64,000 bases of DNA. Source: Paracoxiella cheracis. Its GTDB lineage: Bacteria > Pseudomonadota > Gammaproteobacteria > Coxiellales > Coxiellaceae. Both the position numbers and the translations under genes were made by a program. Under the pieces are notes generated by a model. The model was not told the DNA's origin, searched no databases, and saw only the letters and a list, made by a program, of their open reading frames with translations. Positions 1-9,003 of this stretch are shown here, piece by piece. Numbering within the stretch: position 1 is the first letter of the stretch; every line of letters begins with the position of its first letter. The DNA lies in contig NZ_CP186485.1 in assembly GCF_049348705.1 (NCBI RefSeq), positions 930,001-994,000 of the forward strand, in the 5' to 3' direction.

Positions 1-858
1 AGTGTGACATTTATTGCGACTGCGAATGCTGTTCGTTACTGCGATGCTATTCCACATTTTGTTGATACCGGTGTTAATCATCCTAATGTGTGTCCTCAAA
101 AATTAAAAGACTATCTAAATGATATTGCCGAAATAAAATCGGGCGTTTGTTACAATAAAAAAACGGGCCGTGTCATACGCGCGCTTTGTGTGGTGCATAT
201 TTTAGGGCATCCTGCTGATCTCGATGAAATTAAGAATATTTGTGAGCACTATCATCTCACGATGATTGAAGATGCTTCAGAAGCGTTGGGTTCTTTTTAT
301 AAAGGCACACACGTTGGGCATGCGGGTCTTATGGGTACGCTGAGTTTTAATGGTAATAAAATTGTTACCACAGGTGGGGGCGGTGCGTTATTAACGAATG
401 ATCCTGATATTGCCTCTCGAGCAAAACACCTAACCACCACAGGCAAAGTGCCGCGTCATCGTGAAATGGTTTATGATTGTGTTGCCTACAACTATCGTTT
501 ACCAAACATCAATGCCGCAATGGGCTGTGCGCAATTAGAAACGTTACCGAATTTTTTAGCAAAGAAGCGAGAATTATTACGTTGTTATCAAGCGGCCGTT
601 GCCGAAATAGATCACGTGGAATTACTGGTAGAGCCTGACAACACACACAGCAATTATTGGTTACACGCCTTAGTGTTGGATCGCGATGATCGCGATGATG
701 TGTTAGCGGCGCTTCATCAAGAGGGGATAGATGCTTGGCCAATTTGGCAATTAATACATACGTTGCCAATGTATCAACACTGTCCGCAGATGAACCTTAA
801 TAATAGTGAGCAGTGGATGAGCCGTTTAATACGATTACCGAGTGGTGTCTCCTTTTAA
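1..858 (+). CDS. legC: LegC-like PLP aminotransferase, 5' end outside window
   Basis: DegT/DnrJ/EryC1/StrS-family aminotransferase, most like LegC, which aminates the 4-keto intermediate in legionaminic-acid synthesis. The frame is open from base 1 (SVTFIATANAVRY), so the true start lies upstream; the first in-frame ATG-like start inside would cut into the conserved N-terminal fold. The motif SFNGNKIVTTGGGG (PLP lysine at codon 120 of the visible part) is the hallmark of the LegC/NeuB-cluster aminotransferases, and IEDASEALGS carries the cofactor-stacking region. The protein ends RLPSGVSF, a normal-looking family end. It sits 15 bp before the LegG-LegI fusion gene in one operon, which supports the nonulosonic-acid role. 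The exact sugar (legionaminic rather than pseudaminic) is inferred from the neighbours. Confidence 0.85.
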   Translation, partial: SVTFIATANAVRYCDAIPHFVDTGVNHPNVCPQKLKDYLNDIAEIKSGVCYNKKTGRVIRALCVVHILGHPADLDEIKNICEHYHLTMIEDASEALGSFYKGTHVGHAGLMGTLSFNGNKIVTTGGGGALLTNDPDIASRAKHLTTTGKVPRHREMVYDCVAYNYRLPNINAAMGCAQLETLPNFLAKKRELLRCYQAAVAEIDHVELLVEPDNTHSNYWLHALVLDRDDRDDVLAALHQEGIDAWPIWQLIHTLPMYQHCPQMNLNNSEQWMSRLIRLPSGVSF

Positions 859-873
859 CAGAGAAACTTAACA

Positions 874-3759
874 ATGACTTTACGTAAGATATCCATTGTA
901 ACAGGAGCAAGATCAGAGTACGGCTTGCTCTATTGGTTGATGCGTGAAATCAAAAACGATCCAGAACTGACACTCCAAACTATTGTTACGGGCGCACACT
1001 TATCGGCCGAATACGGTATGACATATCGTGATATTGAGGCAGATGGTTTTGTGATCGATGAAAAAGTCGATATCTTATCATCAGATAACAGTGCATCCGG
1101 TATTGCAAAAGCAGTGGGCCAAGGGGTAATTGGCTTTACAGATGCTTATACACGATTAAAACCAGGCCTAGTTGTTTTGCTGGGTGATCGCTTTGAATCA
1201 TTGGCCGCTGCGCAAGCGGCATTGTTGCTACATATTCCCATTGCACATATTCATGGTGGAGAAGTGACGCGCTTAGCCGTCGATGAATCGATTCGCCATG
1301 CCATTACTAAAATGGCGCAACTGCACTTTCCAGCGGCTGAGCCTTATCGTCAGCGCATTTTACAAATGGGCGAAAATCCACGCTCCATATTTAACTATGG
1401 TGCGCCTGGCCTGGATCATATTATGCGAAGTGAGCAACTCTCAAAAGAAGCGCTGCAAAAAAAACTCGGATTGCATTATGGTCCCGTAAATTTTTTAATT
1501 ACGTATCATCCGGTCACGTTGGATTCGACTGCTTCAATTCAAGAATTGCACGCATTATTAGCGGCGTTGAAAGAGTTTCCTGACGCAGGGCTTTTTTTCA
1601 CGATACCGAATGCCGATGAGGGTTCACGTGTTATTCGCGAAATGATAGAACAATTTGTTGCTGAGGACACAAAGCGGCGTTTTTTATTTAACGCTTTGGG
1701 TACCGTTAATTATTTAAGTTTAGCACGCGTCGTAGACGCGGTAGTCGGTAACTCATCGAGTGGTCTAATTGAAGTGCCTTATGTCAAAACACCGACAATA
1801 AACATAGGTGAGCGCCAAAGCGGAAGATTATTAGCGTCATCTGTGATTAATTGCCGGGGAATTGCAACGGATATTATTAATGCTATTCATAAAGCGCTGT
1901 CTCCTGCTTTCCAGCAAACATTGCAGAATATTCATTTGCCTTATGGAAAGGGTGATGCTTCTGCTAAAATCAAGGATACGCTAAAAAAAGTTTCACTTAA
2001 AAACCTGACCATTAAACCGTTTGTGGATATTCAACCAACGCCTAAACGTGCCAACGATCGTGCGTTAATGATTGCAGAAATTGGCGTCAATCATAATGGT
2101 TCGATGGAATTGGCTTATCAGCTCATTGATCAGGCAGCGAGTGCTGGAGCTGATGTCATAAAATTTCAGACGTTTACCGCAGAAACGTTAGTCCGTATGG
2201 ATGCACCGAAAGCGGATTACCAACAAAAAATGACGGGCGATGGTTCACAATATGAAATGTTAAAGCGCTTAGAATTAACCCGTGAAGATCAAAAAAAATT
2301 AAAAAACTATTGTCAGCAACATGATGTGGAATTTTTAAGTTCGCCATTTGATGTGGCGAGTGTGAACTGGCTAACGCAAGAATTAGGTTTGAAACGACTG
2401 AAAATAGGTTCCGGTGAAATTACCCATGGGCCATTATTGCTTGCTGCCGCGCGCAGCGGTTGCGATATTATTTTATCAACGGGCATGTCAACGCTAGCTG
2501 ACATTGAGCAAGCGTTGTCTGTGTTAGCTTTTGGATATTTGAACTGGCAAGAACCTTCGCGTGCATCATTTGAAAAAGCTTATGCCGATGAAAAGGGACA
2601 AAAATTATTAAAAGAGAAAATTACGTTATTGCATTGCACGTCACAATATCCGGCGCCGTTTGCCGACATCCATTTACTCGCATTAAATACACTGCGCTCT
2701 GAGTTTGGATTAGCGGTTGGTTATTCGGATCACAGTGTTGGTACGGAGGTAGCGATTGCTGCCGTGGCATTGGGTGCAAGCGTCATTGAAAAACACGTCA
2801 CTCTCGATAAAAACTTGTCGGGTCCAGATCATCAAACATCACTAACCATAGCTGAATTTGCCGACATGGTGAAAGCTATTAGACACGTAGAGCTCGCGAT
2901 TGGGCAGCCTCGGAAAAGGGTGACCAACAGTGAGCGCAATACCCAACGGGTGGCAAGAAAAAGTCTTGTAGCGAGCAAGAAAATCAATAAGGGTGAACGA
3001 TTCAATACCGATAATGTTACGGCTAAACGACCCGCAGATGGTTTGTCTCCGATGCAATATTGGGACTTATTAGAAAAAAAAGCCGAAAAGAATTATCAGC
3101 CTGATGAGGTGATCGAACTACTGATAAAAGACGTAATTATCATTGGTGCCGGTGGGCACGCTAAAGTGATCATCGATCTTATTCGACAGCTCCCATCGTT
3201 TAATATAATAGGTGTCACCGATAAACATCACGGCATGACCGAGTTTATGGGTTGCAAAGTGCTGGGCGATGACAGCGTTATCGAAAATTATGATCCTAAT
3301 AAAATAGGTTTGGTTAATGCGGTTGGACGCACGGCTAGTAATGTATTAACGACTCATATTTATCAGACGTTTTCAAAAAAGAATTACCAATTTGTGACGT
3401 TGCAGCATCCATTAAGTTACGTCAGCCCAGATGCACATCTGGGTCAAGGCGCACACGTTATGGCGGGCGCTATTATCCAGCCTGGCGCTAACATTGCTGA
3501 TGACGTTATTATTAACACGAAAGCATCGGTTGATCACGATGCGAGTATAGGTGCGCATACGCATGTTGCCCCCGGGGCTACCCTGTTGGGTGGCGTAGTT
3601 ATCGGAGCGCAATGTTTAATTGGTGCTGGCGCAACTATTTTACCTAACATACACATTGGCAATGGTTGTATAGTTGGAGCAGGGGCGGTAGTTGTCAATC
3701 ATCTTCCGGATGGTGCTCGGGTTACCGGGGTGCCAGCAAAAAGTAAGCTGGAGAATTAA
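874..3759 (+). CDS. Triple fusion: hydrolysing UDP-sugar 2-epimerase (LegG/NeuC) - legionaminate synthase (LegI/NeuB) - PglD/NeuD acyltransferase
   Basis: A single 961-codon frame contains three enzymes that are normally separate. Residues about 1-375 match NeuC/LegG (VTGARSEYGLL at the N-terminus, GDRFE, HIHGGE, GNSSSGLIE), which releases the 2-epimerised sugar from UDP. Residues about 397-745 match NeuB/LegI (AEIGVNHNG, KFQTFTAE, GYSDHS, EKHVTLD, then a C-terminal SAF/antifreeze-like domain), which condenses it with phosphoenolpyruvate. Residues about 751-961 match the PglD/NeuD N-acyltransferases: a Rossmann start (IIIGAGGHAKVI) and a left-handed beta-helix of hexapeptide repeats, with the likely catalytic His in SVDHDASIG. 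There is no stop or frame change at either joint. At the second joint the codons ATA AAA GAC sit where a free NeuD would begin ATG AAA GAC. Together the domains cover three consecutive-pathway activities. The next gene starts 3 bp after the stop. Confidence 0.88.
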   Translation: MTLRKISIVTGARSEYGLLYWLMREIKNDPELTLQTIVTGAHLSAEYGMTYRDIEADGFVIDEKVDILSSDNSASGIAKAVGQGVIGFTDAYTRLKPGLVVLLGDRFESLAAAQAALLLHIPIAHIHGGEVTRLAVDESIRHAITKMAQLHFPAAEPYRQRILQMGENPRSIFNYGAPGLDHIMRSEQLSKEALQKKLGLHYGPVNFLITYHPVTLDSTASIQELHALLAALKEFPDAGLFFTIPNADEGSRVIREMIEQFVAEDTKRRFLFNALGTVNYLSLARVVDAVVGNSSSGLIEVPYVKTPTINIGERQSGRLLASSVINCRGIATDIINAIHKALSPAFQQTLQNIHLPYGKGDASAKIKDTLKKVSLKNLTIKPFVDIQPTPKRANDRALMIAEIGVNHNGSMELAYQLIDQAASAGADVIKFQTFTAETLVRMDAPKADYQQKMTGDGSQYEMLKRLELTREDQKKLKNYCQQHDVEFLSSPFDVASVNWLTQELGLKRLKIGSGEITHGPLLLAAARSGCDIILSTGMSTLADIEQALSVLAFGYLNWQEPSRASFEKAYADEKGQKLLKEKITLLHCTSQYPAPFADIHLLALNTLRSEFGLAVGYSDHSVGTEVAIAAVALGASVIEKHVTLDKNLSGPDHQTSLTIAEFADMVKAIRHVELAIGQPRKRVTNSERNTQRVARKSLVASKKINKGERFNTDNVTAKRPADGLSPMQYWDLLEKKAEKNYQPDEVIELLIKDVIIIGAGGHAKVIIDLIRQLPSFNIIGVTDKHHGMTEFMGCKVLGDDSVIENYDPNKIGLVNAVGRTASNVLTTHIYQTFSKKNYQFVTLQHPLSYVSPDAHLGQGAHVMAGAIIQPGANIADDVIINTKASVDHDASIGAHTHVAPGATLLGGVVIGAQCLIGAGATILPNIHIGNGCIVGAGAVVVNHLPDGARVTGVPAKSKLEN

Positions 3760-3762
3760 GAT

Positions 3763-4821
3763 ATGAAAAATTGGCGTGACGTATTATTAACTCCAGAGAC
3801 TTCTATTATGGAGGCCATGGCTGTCATTGACAAATCTTCTCTACAAATAGGCATCGTTGTCGATGAGAATCAATGTTTATTGGGAGTCGTCACGGATGGT
3901 GATATCCGGCGTGCGCTTTTGAAAAAAATGAGTCTGAGTGCTTCGGTTGCGCTTATCATGAATAAGCATGGTCACGTAGCGAGCGTGCATGATAAAAAAC
4001 CGGAGATTTTTCGAAAAATGCAGGAGTTACACGTCCATCATATGCCTATCGTTAATGACGACGGTAAAATAGTCGACCTCGAAACCTTGGATCATTTAAT
4101 TCGCCCAGAAAGGTTAGAGAATACGGTTGTGCTGATGGCCGGTGGTTTGGGTAGCCGCTTGCGTCCTCTAACGGATGATTGCCCAAAACCATTATTGAAA
4201 GTGGGTGATAAGTCCATCGTTGAAATTATTATTGAACAGTTGGCTGAGCAGGGTTTGTTGAACATTTTTATTATCATAAATTATAAAGGTGATATGATTG
4301 CTGACTATCTTAAAGATGGTAGTCAATTTGGTGTGAATATACGTTATATTCGTGAAGAAGAGTATCTTGGCACAGCGGGTGGGTTGGCTTTATTGCCTCT
4401 GGATGAGATCACGATGCCGTTTTTTGTGATGAATGCTGACTTGTTAACGAGTGTGAATTATAGGCGCTTGCTTGAGTTTCATATGATGAAAAAAGCCCAG
4501 GCGACTATGTGCATCAAGCAATACCATCATGAAATTCCATACGGTGTGGTTGAAAATAACGAAAGTGACTTCATGTCAATTCATGAAAAACCGATACAAA
4601 CGTATTTTGTTAATGCCGGTATTTATGTGCTCGATCCTATTTTAATACAATCCATTCCGTCAAAACAATCATATGATATGGTGCATTTATTTAAAGATTC
4701 ATCTGAGCGAAATCATAAATTATGCACGTTTCCAATCTATGAGGATTGGAAAGATATTGGATATCCTGCGGATTATCAGCAAGCTGTTCATCGGCATAAA
4801 AAAGCAATAAAAGCGAGTTAG
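3763..4821 (+). CDS. ptmE: PtmE-like sugar-1-phosphate nucleotidyltransferase with N-terminal CBS pair
   Basis: Residues about 1-115 form two CBS domains (LGVVTDGDIRRALL is typical). Residues about 120-345 form a nucleotidyltransferase domain with the signature GGLGSRLRPLTDDCPKPLL, then YLGTAGGL and MNADLLT. CBS plus NTP-transferase is the architecture of PtmE, the glucosamine-1-phosphate guanylyltransferase that opens the GDP-sugar route to legionaminic acid in Campylobacter; here it probably supplies the same activated precursor. It lies 3 bp after the LegG-LegI fusion and 3 bp before the next gene, so it is part of the same transcript. A generic sugar nucleotidyltransferase is the main alternative. 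Confidence 0.8.
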   Translation: MKNWRDVLLTPETSIMEAMAVIDKSSLQIGIVVDENQCLLGVVTDGDIRRALLKKMSLSASVALIMNKHGHVASVHDKKPEIFRKMQELHVHHMPIVNDDGKIVDLETLDHLIRPERLENTVVLMAGGLGSRLRPLTDDCPKPLLKVGDKSIVEIIIEQLAEQGLLNIFIIINYKGDMIADYLKDGSQFGVNIRYIREEEYLGTAGGLALLPLDEITMPFFVMNADLLTSVNYRRLLEFHMMKKAQATMCIKQYHHEIPYGVVENNESDFMSIHEKPIQTYFVNAGIYVLDPILIQSIPSKQSYDMVHLFKDSSERNHKLCTFPIYEDWKDIGYPADYQQAVHRHKKAIKAS

Positions 4822-4824
4822 TTA

Positions 4825-6321
4825 ATGAATCTAGAAAATCTAAATGTATTAGTGTTGTCACCTGGGGAATACTCCCATATTTTGAAAAAAGTGTTGCTAG
4901 CTGCTCATCGTGATTATGCCTGGAATATTTCTATTTTAAGTCAAATAAAAAATGATACTAAGTTTGCTGATATAACGAGCTCGCCAGAACAGATCGTCGT
5001 GATTCCTGATTTTCAAAAAACACAAGATTGGGAAAACGATCCTGCGGAAGTTAAGGCTGTCGAAAAAATCATGCATGATTCCCAAAAATCCTCTCATATA
5101 GCGTTAAATCGGATTTTGTTATCTTTTGAACGAAGCTTAGGGCGTGCATACAGTAAAGACCAATACTATTGGCCGGAGAATAAACAGGCTAAAAGAGTCT
5201 TAAAAAATAAAGATTATGCCCAACTTTTATTAATGCGCATGTTTGGATTCGCTTATCATACCCTACGTGAAAAAAAACCGAATCTTTTGCTTGCGGGCCC
5301 GCCTGGTAGCCTCAACTTAGTTTTTTACGTGGTGTCAAAGCATCTTAAAGTGCCTTATGTGGGTTGTTTGTTGTCGAATGTGAATTCGGATTGCCATTGT
5401 TGGTCAACTGAGTTGGAATGCTTTAACGAAAAAGTGAATGCAGAATATGAACGGAAACTCCAGACAGGAGAAAATCCAAAGGAGTCTACATTAAATTATT
5501 TGCAAGATTTTAGGTCTAAACCAGAGCCCCAGCCGCTCTATAAAATTAAATGGTCAGAAAAACATTATAGCTTATCTTTACGCAAGATTAATAAGGCAAT
5601 ATTTGATTTATGTTTATACCGACTCGTTCCTATCGTAAAACGTATTTCTGTCACAAATCTTAAACCATTTTGGTCTGCTGTATTGGATCTTTATAGATGC
5701 TATTTTTTATCGCACACACAACAAAAATTTTTTCACACTTTCAATGATAATCAGCTAGCTCAGATGAAATACATTTATTATTGCTGCTCACAAGCTCCTG
5801 AATTTGTGATTAATGTGCGAGCAACCAAATGGTATAACCAAGCGAATACGATAAAAATGCTGAGCTACAACTTGCCAGCAGGGTATCAGTTATTGGTACG
5901 AGAACATCGTAACAACTGTGGTAGAAGGTCGACAGCGTACTGGCGCAACATTGAGAGACTGCCGAATACCTACTTGGTTGATCCTTTAGATGATCAATAT
6001 AAATATTTAAAAAACTCTGACCTCATTGTTACGATCAATGGTACGACGGGTTTTGAGGGGTTATTATTAAAAAAACGAGTGATGACACTGGATCGCGCAT
6101 TTTATAGTAGGTTAGACGACATGGTTTCTAGGTTCGATGCTAATAGTGATTTAGGGGCAACGCTATTAGAATTACTTGATTCTTCGTGCAACCATGATGA
6201 TCATAAATTAGCATTATTTATTGATGCTGAGCGCGATACAACCATCGAGGATTCTGCAGATCCCGAAGTTGAAATTAATTACATCAAAGGATTGTTGACA
6301 AACTATTATGATAAACAATAA
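4825..6321 (+). CDS. Unknown protein of the surface-sugar operon, possibly glycosyltransferase-like
   Basis: A 498-aa soluble-looking protein with no signal peptide and no clear membrane segment. I do not recognise the family firmly. The C-terminal third (VDPLDDQYKYLKNSDLIVTI, then NGTTGFEGLLLKKRV) resembles the second domain of GT-B proteins such as capsule KpsC/KpsS or surface-carbohydrate biosynthesis proteins, where a Gly-Thr-Thr-Gly-like turn and a nearby Glu hold the nucleotide sugar. Its place between the nucleotidyltransferase and CMP-legionaminate synthase genes fits a role in assembling or transferring the glycan. It overlaps the next gene by 14 bp, indicating translational coupling. 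Confidence 0.7.
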   Translation: MNLENLNVLVLSPGEYSHILKKVLLAAHRDYAWNISILSQIKNDTKFADITSSPEQIVVIPDFQKTQDWENDPAEVKAVEKIMHDSQKSSHIALNRILLSFERSLGRAYSKDQYYWPENKQAKRVLKNKDYAQLLLMRMFGFAYHTLREKKPNLLLAGPPGSLNLVFYVVSKHLKVPYVGCLLSNVNSDCHCWSTELECFNEKVNAEYERKLQTGENPKESTLNYLQDFRSKPEPQPLYKIKWSEKHYSLSLRKINKAIFDLCLYRLVPIVKRISVTNLKPFWSAVLDLYRCYFLSHTQQKFFHTFNDNQLAQMKYIYYCCSQAPEFVINVRATKWYNQANTIKMLSYNLPAGYQLLVREHRNNCGRRSTAYWRNIERLPNTYLVDPLDDQYKYLKNSDLIVTINGTTGFEGLLLKKRVMTLDRAFYSRLDDMVSRFDANSDLGATLLELLDSSCNHDDHKLALFIDAERDTTIEDSADPEVEINYIKGLLTNYYDKQ

Positions 6322-6982
6322 AAAAATTCTAGCAGTCATTCCGGCGCGTGGTGGTTCAAAGCGACTACCCCGAAAAAATATTCTTCCTTTTAATGGGAAG
6401 CCATTGCTAGCTTGGACAATAGCAGCAGCAAACCGATCGAAATATTTGGATAAAATTATTTTCTCTTCCGAAGATGACGAAATTATAGAAGTTGCTCGGA
6501 AATACAAGGTTGAAATTCCCTACAAGCGTCCAGATGAATTGGCGGCAGATCATGTGACCGCTTCAGAAGTCGTGTTGCATGCGCTCTCGGAATTTCCAAA
6601 CTATGATTTTGTTGTACTCCTGCAAACGACATCACCGTTGCGAACTGCGCAAGACATTGATAATGCCATTGAGCGTTGTGTGTTGTCTGGAGCAGCAAGC
6701 TGTGTGTCCGTCATAAATCTCAACGATCATCCTAGATGTATTTATAATATTAACAAGATGGGAAGATTGCTCAAGCCTCAATTAAATCAAGAAGAAGAGT
6801 CCATTGTCCGCTTGAATGGAGCAGTTTACGTTTCTGAAGTTGGCCGTTTTAATGAGCGTAAAAATTTTGTGGATGAGGAAACAATCGCTTATTTAATGCC
6901 TCCATCACGCTCTATTGATATTGATACTGCATTTGATTTTTCCGTTGCGGAGAAATTAGCTGAAATGAATGGATTAAATTGA
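6308..6982 (+). CDS. neuA: CMP-N,N'-diacetyllegionaminate synthase (NeuA/LegF/PtmB type)
   Basis: A 224-aa acylneuraminate cytidylyltransferase. The N-terminal nucleotide-binding motif AVIPARGGSKRLPRKNI is diagnostic, followed by LLQTTSPLRT and the C-terminal IDIDTAFDF metal/sugar site. It activates the nonulosonic acid with CTP so it can be transferred to LPS or another surface glycan. Length is normal. The ATG overlaps the previous gene by 14 bp and the TGA overlaps the next ATG (TGATG), so it belongs to the same operon. Specificity for legionaminic acid rests on the LegC, LegG and LegI neighbours. Confidence 0.9.
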   Translation: MINNKKILAVIPARGGSKRLPRKNILPFNGKPLLAWTIAAANRSKYLDKIIFSSEDDEIIEVARKYKVEIPYKRPDELAADHVTASEVVLHALSEFPNYDFVVLLQTTSPLRTAQDIDNAIERCVLSGAASCVSVINLNDHPRCIYNINKMGRLLKPQLNQEEESIVRLNGAVYVSEVGRFNERKNFVDEETIAYLMPPSRSIDIDTAFDFSVAEKLAEMNGLN

Positions 6983-7521
6983 TGGCAATTCGTGAAGCTG
7001 AATATGCCTGGCCCGACGCGAGCGTGCCAGGAAAACTTGAGTTTGTATATCCTGTCAGTGAAACCCAAAAAAAAATCATCTTTGACACTCTTGAAAAAGA
7101 AGCGAATCTCCAAGAGTTAAAAAGCGCGTCGCTTTCGGCGTTGCAGCCAGTGAATGGGCTCGTTGGAAAATATCAACTTACTTTGCATAATGAACACTAC
7201 TTTGTTTCTGTTTCTGAAAGGAAGCGAGGTTTCGATGAAGAAAAACAGGTAATCGACTATCGATGCGCGCCATGGAGAGCGAAGCGAAGGCGCGTATTCC
7301 GCGGTAGGCTCGGATTTTTTGCCGAGCGTAAGCGACTGCAAAAAATCTTTACGAGCCGTCAAGTCATTTGAGAGCCCGTGCGTAGTCGAGCCGTGAGGTC
7401 GCGGAGCGCGGGCGACGAGGACGTCCGCGGCTATTTAAGTTGTCGCGTATTGCGAGTCGATTATTGACAGGGATGGCAATAATCTATCACGAGCATCGCG
7501 ACACGCTTGTGGTTACATTGA
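6982..7521 (+). pseudogene. Small unknown gene at end of sugar operon, interrupted by the 249-bp repeat
   Basis: The ATG at 6982 overlaps the stop of the CMP-legionaminate synthase gene. The first 93 codons (MAIREAEYAWPDASVPG...) read cleanly to base 7260, where the 249-bp repeat begins. Reading on through the repeat adds foreign residues and stops near 7371. If the repeat (7261-7509) is removed, the frame continues only TGG TTA CAT TGA, giving a 96-aa protein, so either the gene really ends there or its tail was lost. No family is recognised. Confidence 0.6.
7261..7509 (+). mobile_element. 249-bp repeat, copy A (forward)
   Basis: First of six near-identical 249-bp copies. In this orientation it begins CGATGCGCGCCATGG and ends GCGACACGCTTG. 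It is visibly GC-rich against its flanks. Near the left end CGCGCC/GGCGCG can pair; the right end holds a long imperfect hairpin whose outer arms are GTCGCG/CGCGAC and inner arms ATTATTG/CAATAAT. There are no terminal inverted repeats and no flanking duplication (left flank gactat, right flank tggtta). The host gene here is read in the same direction. Confidence 0.9.
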
Positions 7522-7530
7522 GCCTATGTC

Positions 7531-7575
7531 CTGTTAATCACTTAATCGGGGGTTCAAATCCCTCCCGGGGAGCCA
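7531..7575 (+). other. tRNA-Asn-like 3' remnant (possible attachment site)
   Basis: CTGTTAATC resembles the tRNA-Asn anticodon loop (GTT). A T-arm-like GGGGG-TTCAAAT-CCCTC and an acceptor 3' half CCGGGGA-G-CCA follow. The D-arm and 5' acceptor strand are absent and the anticodon stem does not pair, so this is not a working tRNA. Such 3' tRNA remnants are typical att sites left by integrative elements, and an integrase fragment lies at 18886-18966. Confidence 0.5.
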
Positions 7576-7675
7576 ATTAAATCAATAACTTACCTAACAA
7601 CCTGAAGGTTTCCATATCCCCGAGGTGGGGAAATTGTGGGACGCAGTTTTTTCTTTCGGCTGCGAACAGGGAACA

Positions 7676-7747
7676 GCACGACCGCACGCGCATGCGCAAG
7701 GGTCACGCAGTGACTTGCGAAGCCCTTGCGCATGTGACCGGTCGTGC
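7676..7747. repeat. Large imperfect palindrome
   Basis: Outer arms GCACGACCG (7676-7684) and CGGTCGTGC (7739-7747), middle arms CATGCGCAAGGG (7691-7702) and CCCTTGCGCATG (7723-7734), and an inner hairpin GTCAC-GCA-GTGAC (7702-7714). It lies in the non-coding stretch 7576-7860 with no gene I can support. There is no T-run after it, so a simple terminator is unlikely; a replication, transfer or recombination site is possible. Confidence 0.7.
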
Positions 7748-7860
7748 TAAGCAGAAAGGAGCAGGAAGGAAGAAAAGAAGGTGGACAGGCAAGATTAAAA
7801 AAACCAAATCCACCTAACTCACCCTAGAATTTAGAAAATTAAAAACATAGTGTAAATCTT

Positions 7861-8520
7861 TTAATATTTTATCAATCTGAAATCATCATTATCAATCATA
7901 ACCAGTTTGTAATTGCCACCTTGCACGAAAACTGTTTCAACTAAATCTATCAAGTTATTCAACTTCACTTTATCATATTTACCATCATCAAATTGAATAC
8001 TATCCTCCAATTTAATGTGTTCCATTATAATGCTCACATTACCGGTATAGCTCTTTAAGAGAGCACCATAAATTTTCTTATCATCCACCTGGTGCTCTCC
8101 CCAACTAGCCTTTACCCCATTATCATTAAAAGGACTATGCTCTGCCTTTAAATCATCTTCAAGACAGGACACCAGCCATGCTTTAACCTTGTCTTTATTC
8201 ACATGATCATCCCCAATTGCTTCAAACTGGCTGACGTGGACATCTCCCTCAGGAAACCGTGCAATAATATCTAAAGTGCCGCCCATTGCCTCAATATAAC
8301 GACGCAGCGTAGAAATATACATATCCGTCTGCTTTTCAAGACGTGAAATGCTACCTTGCTTTTTTTCTAACGCACTTGCCAATTGCTCCTGACTTAATCG
8401 CCTTGCTTGTCGTAACTCATGCAAAGGCATTGCTGCAATCATATCTGCCGTTTTTTTTGCCGCTTGCTTTTGTGCTTTTGGCGATAATTTTTTTCTTAAA
8501 TCTCGAAATGATTTTGTCAT
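7861..8520 (-). CDS. XRE-family antitoxin (HigA-like) with long C-terminal extension
   Basis: The first ~100 residues are a HigA/XRE antitoxin: KAAKKTADMIAAMPLHELRQ is followed by a helix-turn-helix (LSQEQLASALEKKQGSISRL) and YIEAMGGTLDIIARFP. Residues about 105-219 form an extra domain that ordinary HigA antitoxins (about 100 aa) lack, rich in Asp and Lys and ending in beta-strand-like segments (YKLVMIDNDDFRLIKY); I do not recognise it. The start overlaps the toxin stop by 4 bp (ATGA). It should neutralise the upstream toxin and autorepress the operon. Confidence 0.8.
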   Translation of the reverse strand: MTKSFRDLRKKLSPKAQKQAAKKTADMIAAMPLHELRQARRLSQEQLASALEKKQGSISRLEKQTDMYISTLRRYIEAMGGTLDIIARFPEGDVHVSQFEAIGDDHVNKDKVKAWLVSCLEDDLKAEHSPFNDNGVKASWGEHQVDDKKIYGALLKSYTGNVSIIMEHIKLEDSIQFDDGKYDKVKLNNLIDLVETVFVQGGNYKLVMIDNDDFRLIKY

Positions 8521-8882
8521 GAGTACACCTCTCCTTTCATTTCTTCCAAATGCTGATCATATAAATCGTCCGCCATTGGGATATTTTTTTCATACCAATT
8601 TTCCTTTCCAGTCTTGTTTCCACCAATTAACAAAATAGCAGACCGTCTAGGATCAAACGCATATAAAATACGATAAGGCTTCCCTCGATGTTGAACACGC
8701 AACTCCCGCATATGACCATGCCTTGATCCTGAGATGCCCGATGAATGTGGAAACCGCAAACCGGGTCCAAACTGTTCCAACAATCCCACCGTTGCCGTCA
8801 CATCAATTTGCTCAGCCTCATTTAGCTGATCCCACCATGCACCAAACTCGTCTGTATATTCGACCTCCCACATTAGCAGCAT
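8517..8882 (-). CDS. RelE/HigB-like mRNA-interferase toxin
   Basis: A 121-aa RelE/ParE-superfamily toxin of the phage Gp49-like/HigB subgroup: VEYTDEFGAWWDQL, HMRELRVQHRGKPYRILYAFDP and LIGGNKTGKENWYEKNIPMAD are family-typical. The conserved basic/aromatic residues suggest ribosome-dependent mRNA cleavage, which is known for the family and not shown here. Toxin-before-antitoxin order matches higBA. AAAGGAGAT lies directly upstream of the chosen ATG; a second ATG nine bases in (MWEVEY) is equally plausible. The promoter is in 8883-9003, next to the Tn3 end. Confidence 0.85.
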   Translation of the reverse strand: MLLMWEVEYTDEFGAWWDQLNEAEQIDVTATVGLLEQFGPGLRFPHSSGISGSRHGHMRELRVQHRGKPYRILYAFDPRRSAILLIGGNKTGKENWYEKNIPMADDLYDQHLEEMKGEVYS

Positions 8883-9003
8883 ATCTCCTTTAACTAATTA
8901 AAATATAGCTTATATGTTATATATATGCAAATACATATGCATGTTAAGTGATATGAATGAACCGCAGCTTAAGCCCGCGGGACTTTTGCGGGACCTAGGA
9001 TCA

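Noticed and set aside
7261..7509. The 249-bp repeat as a known group I or group II intron
   Set aside because: No group I core motifs, no constant U before the element, no GUGYG start or domain V hairpin; kept only as an open hypothesis.
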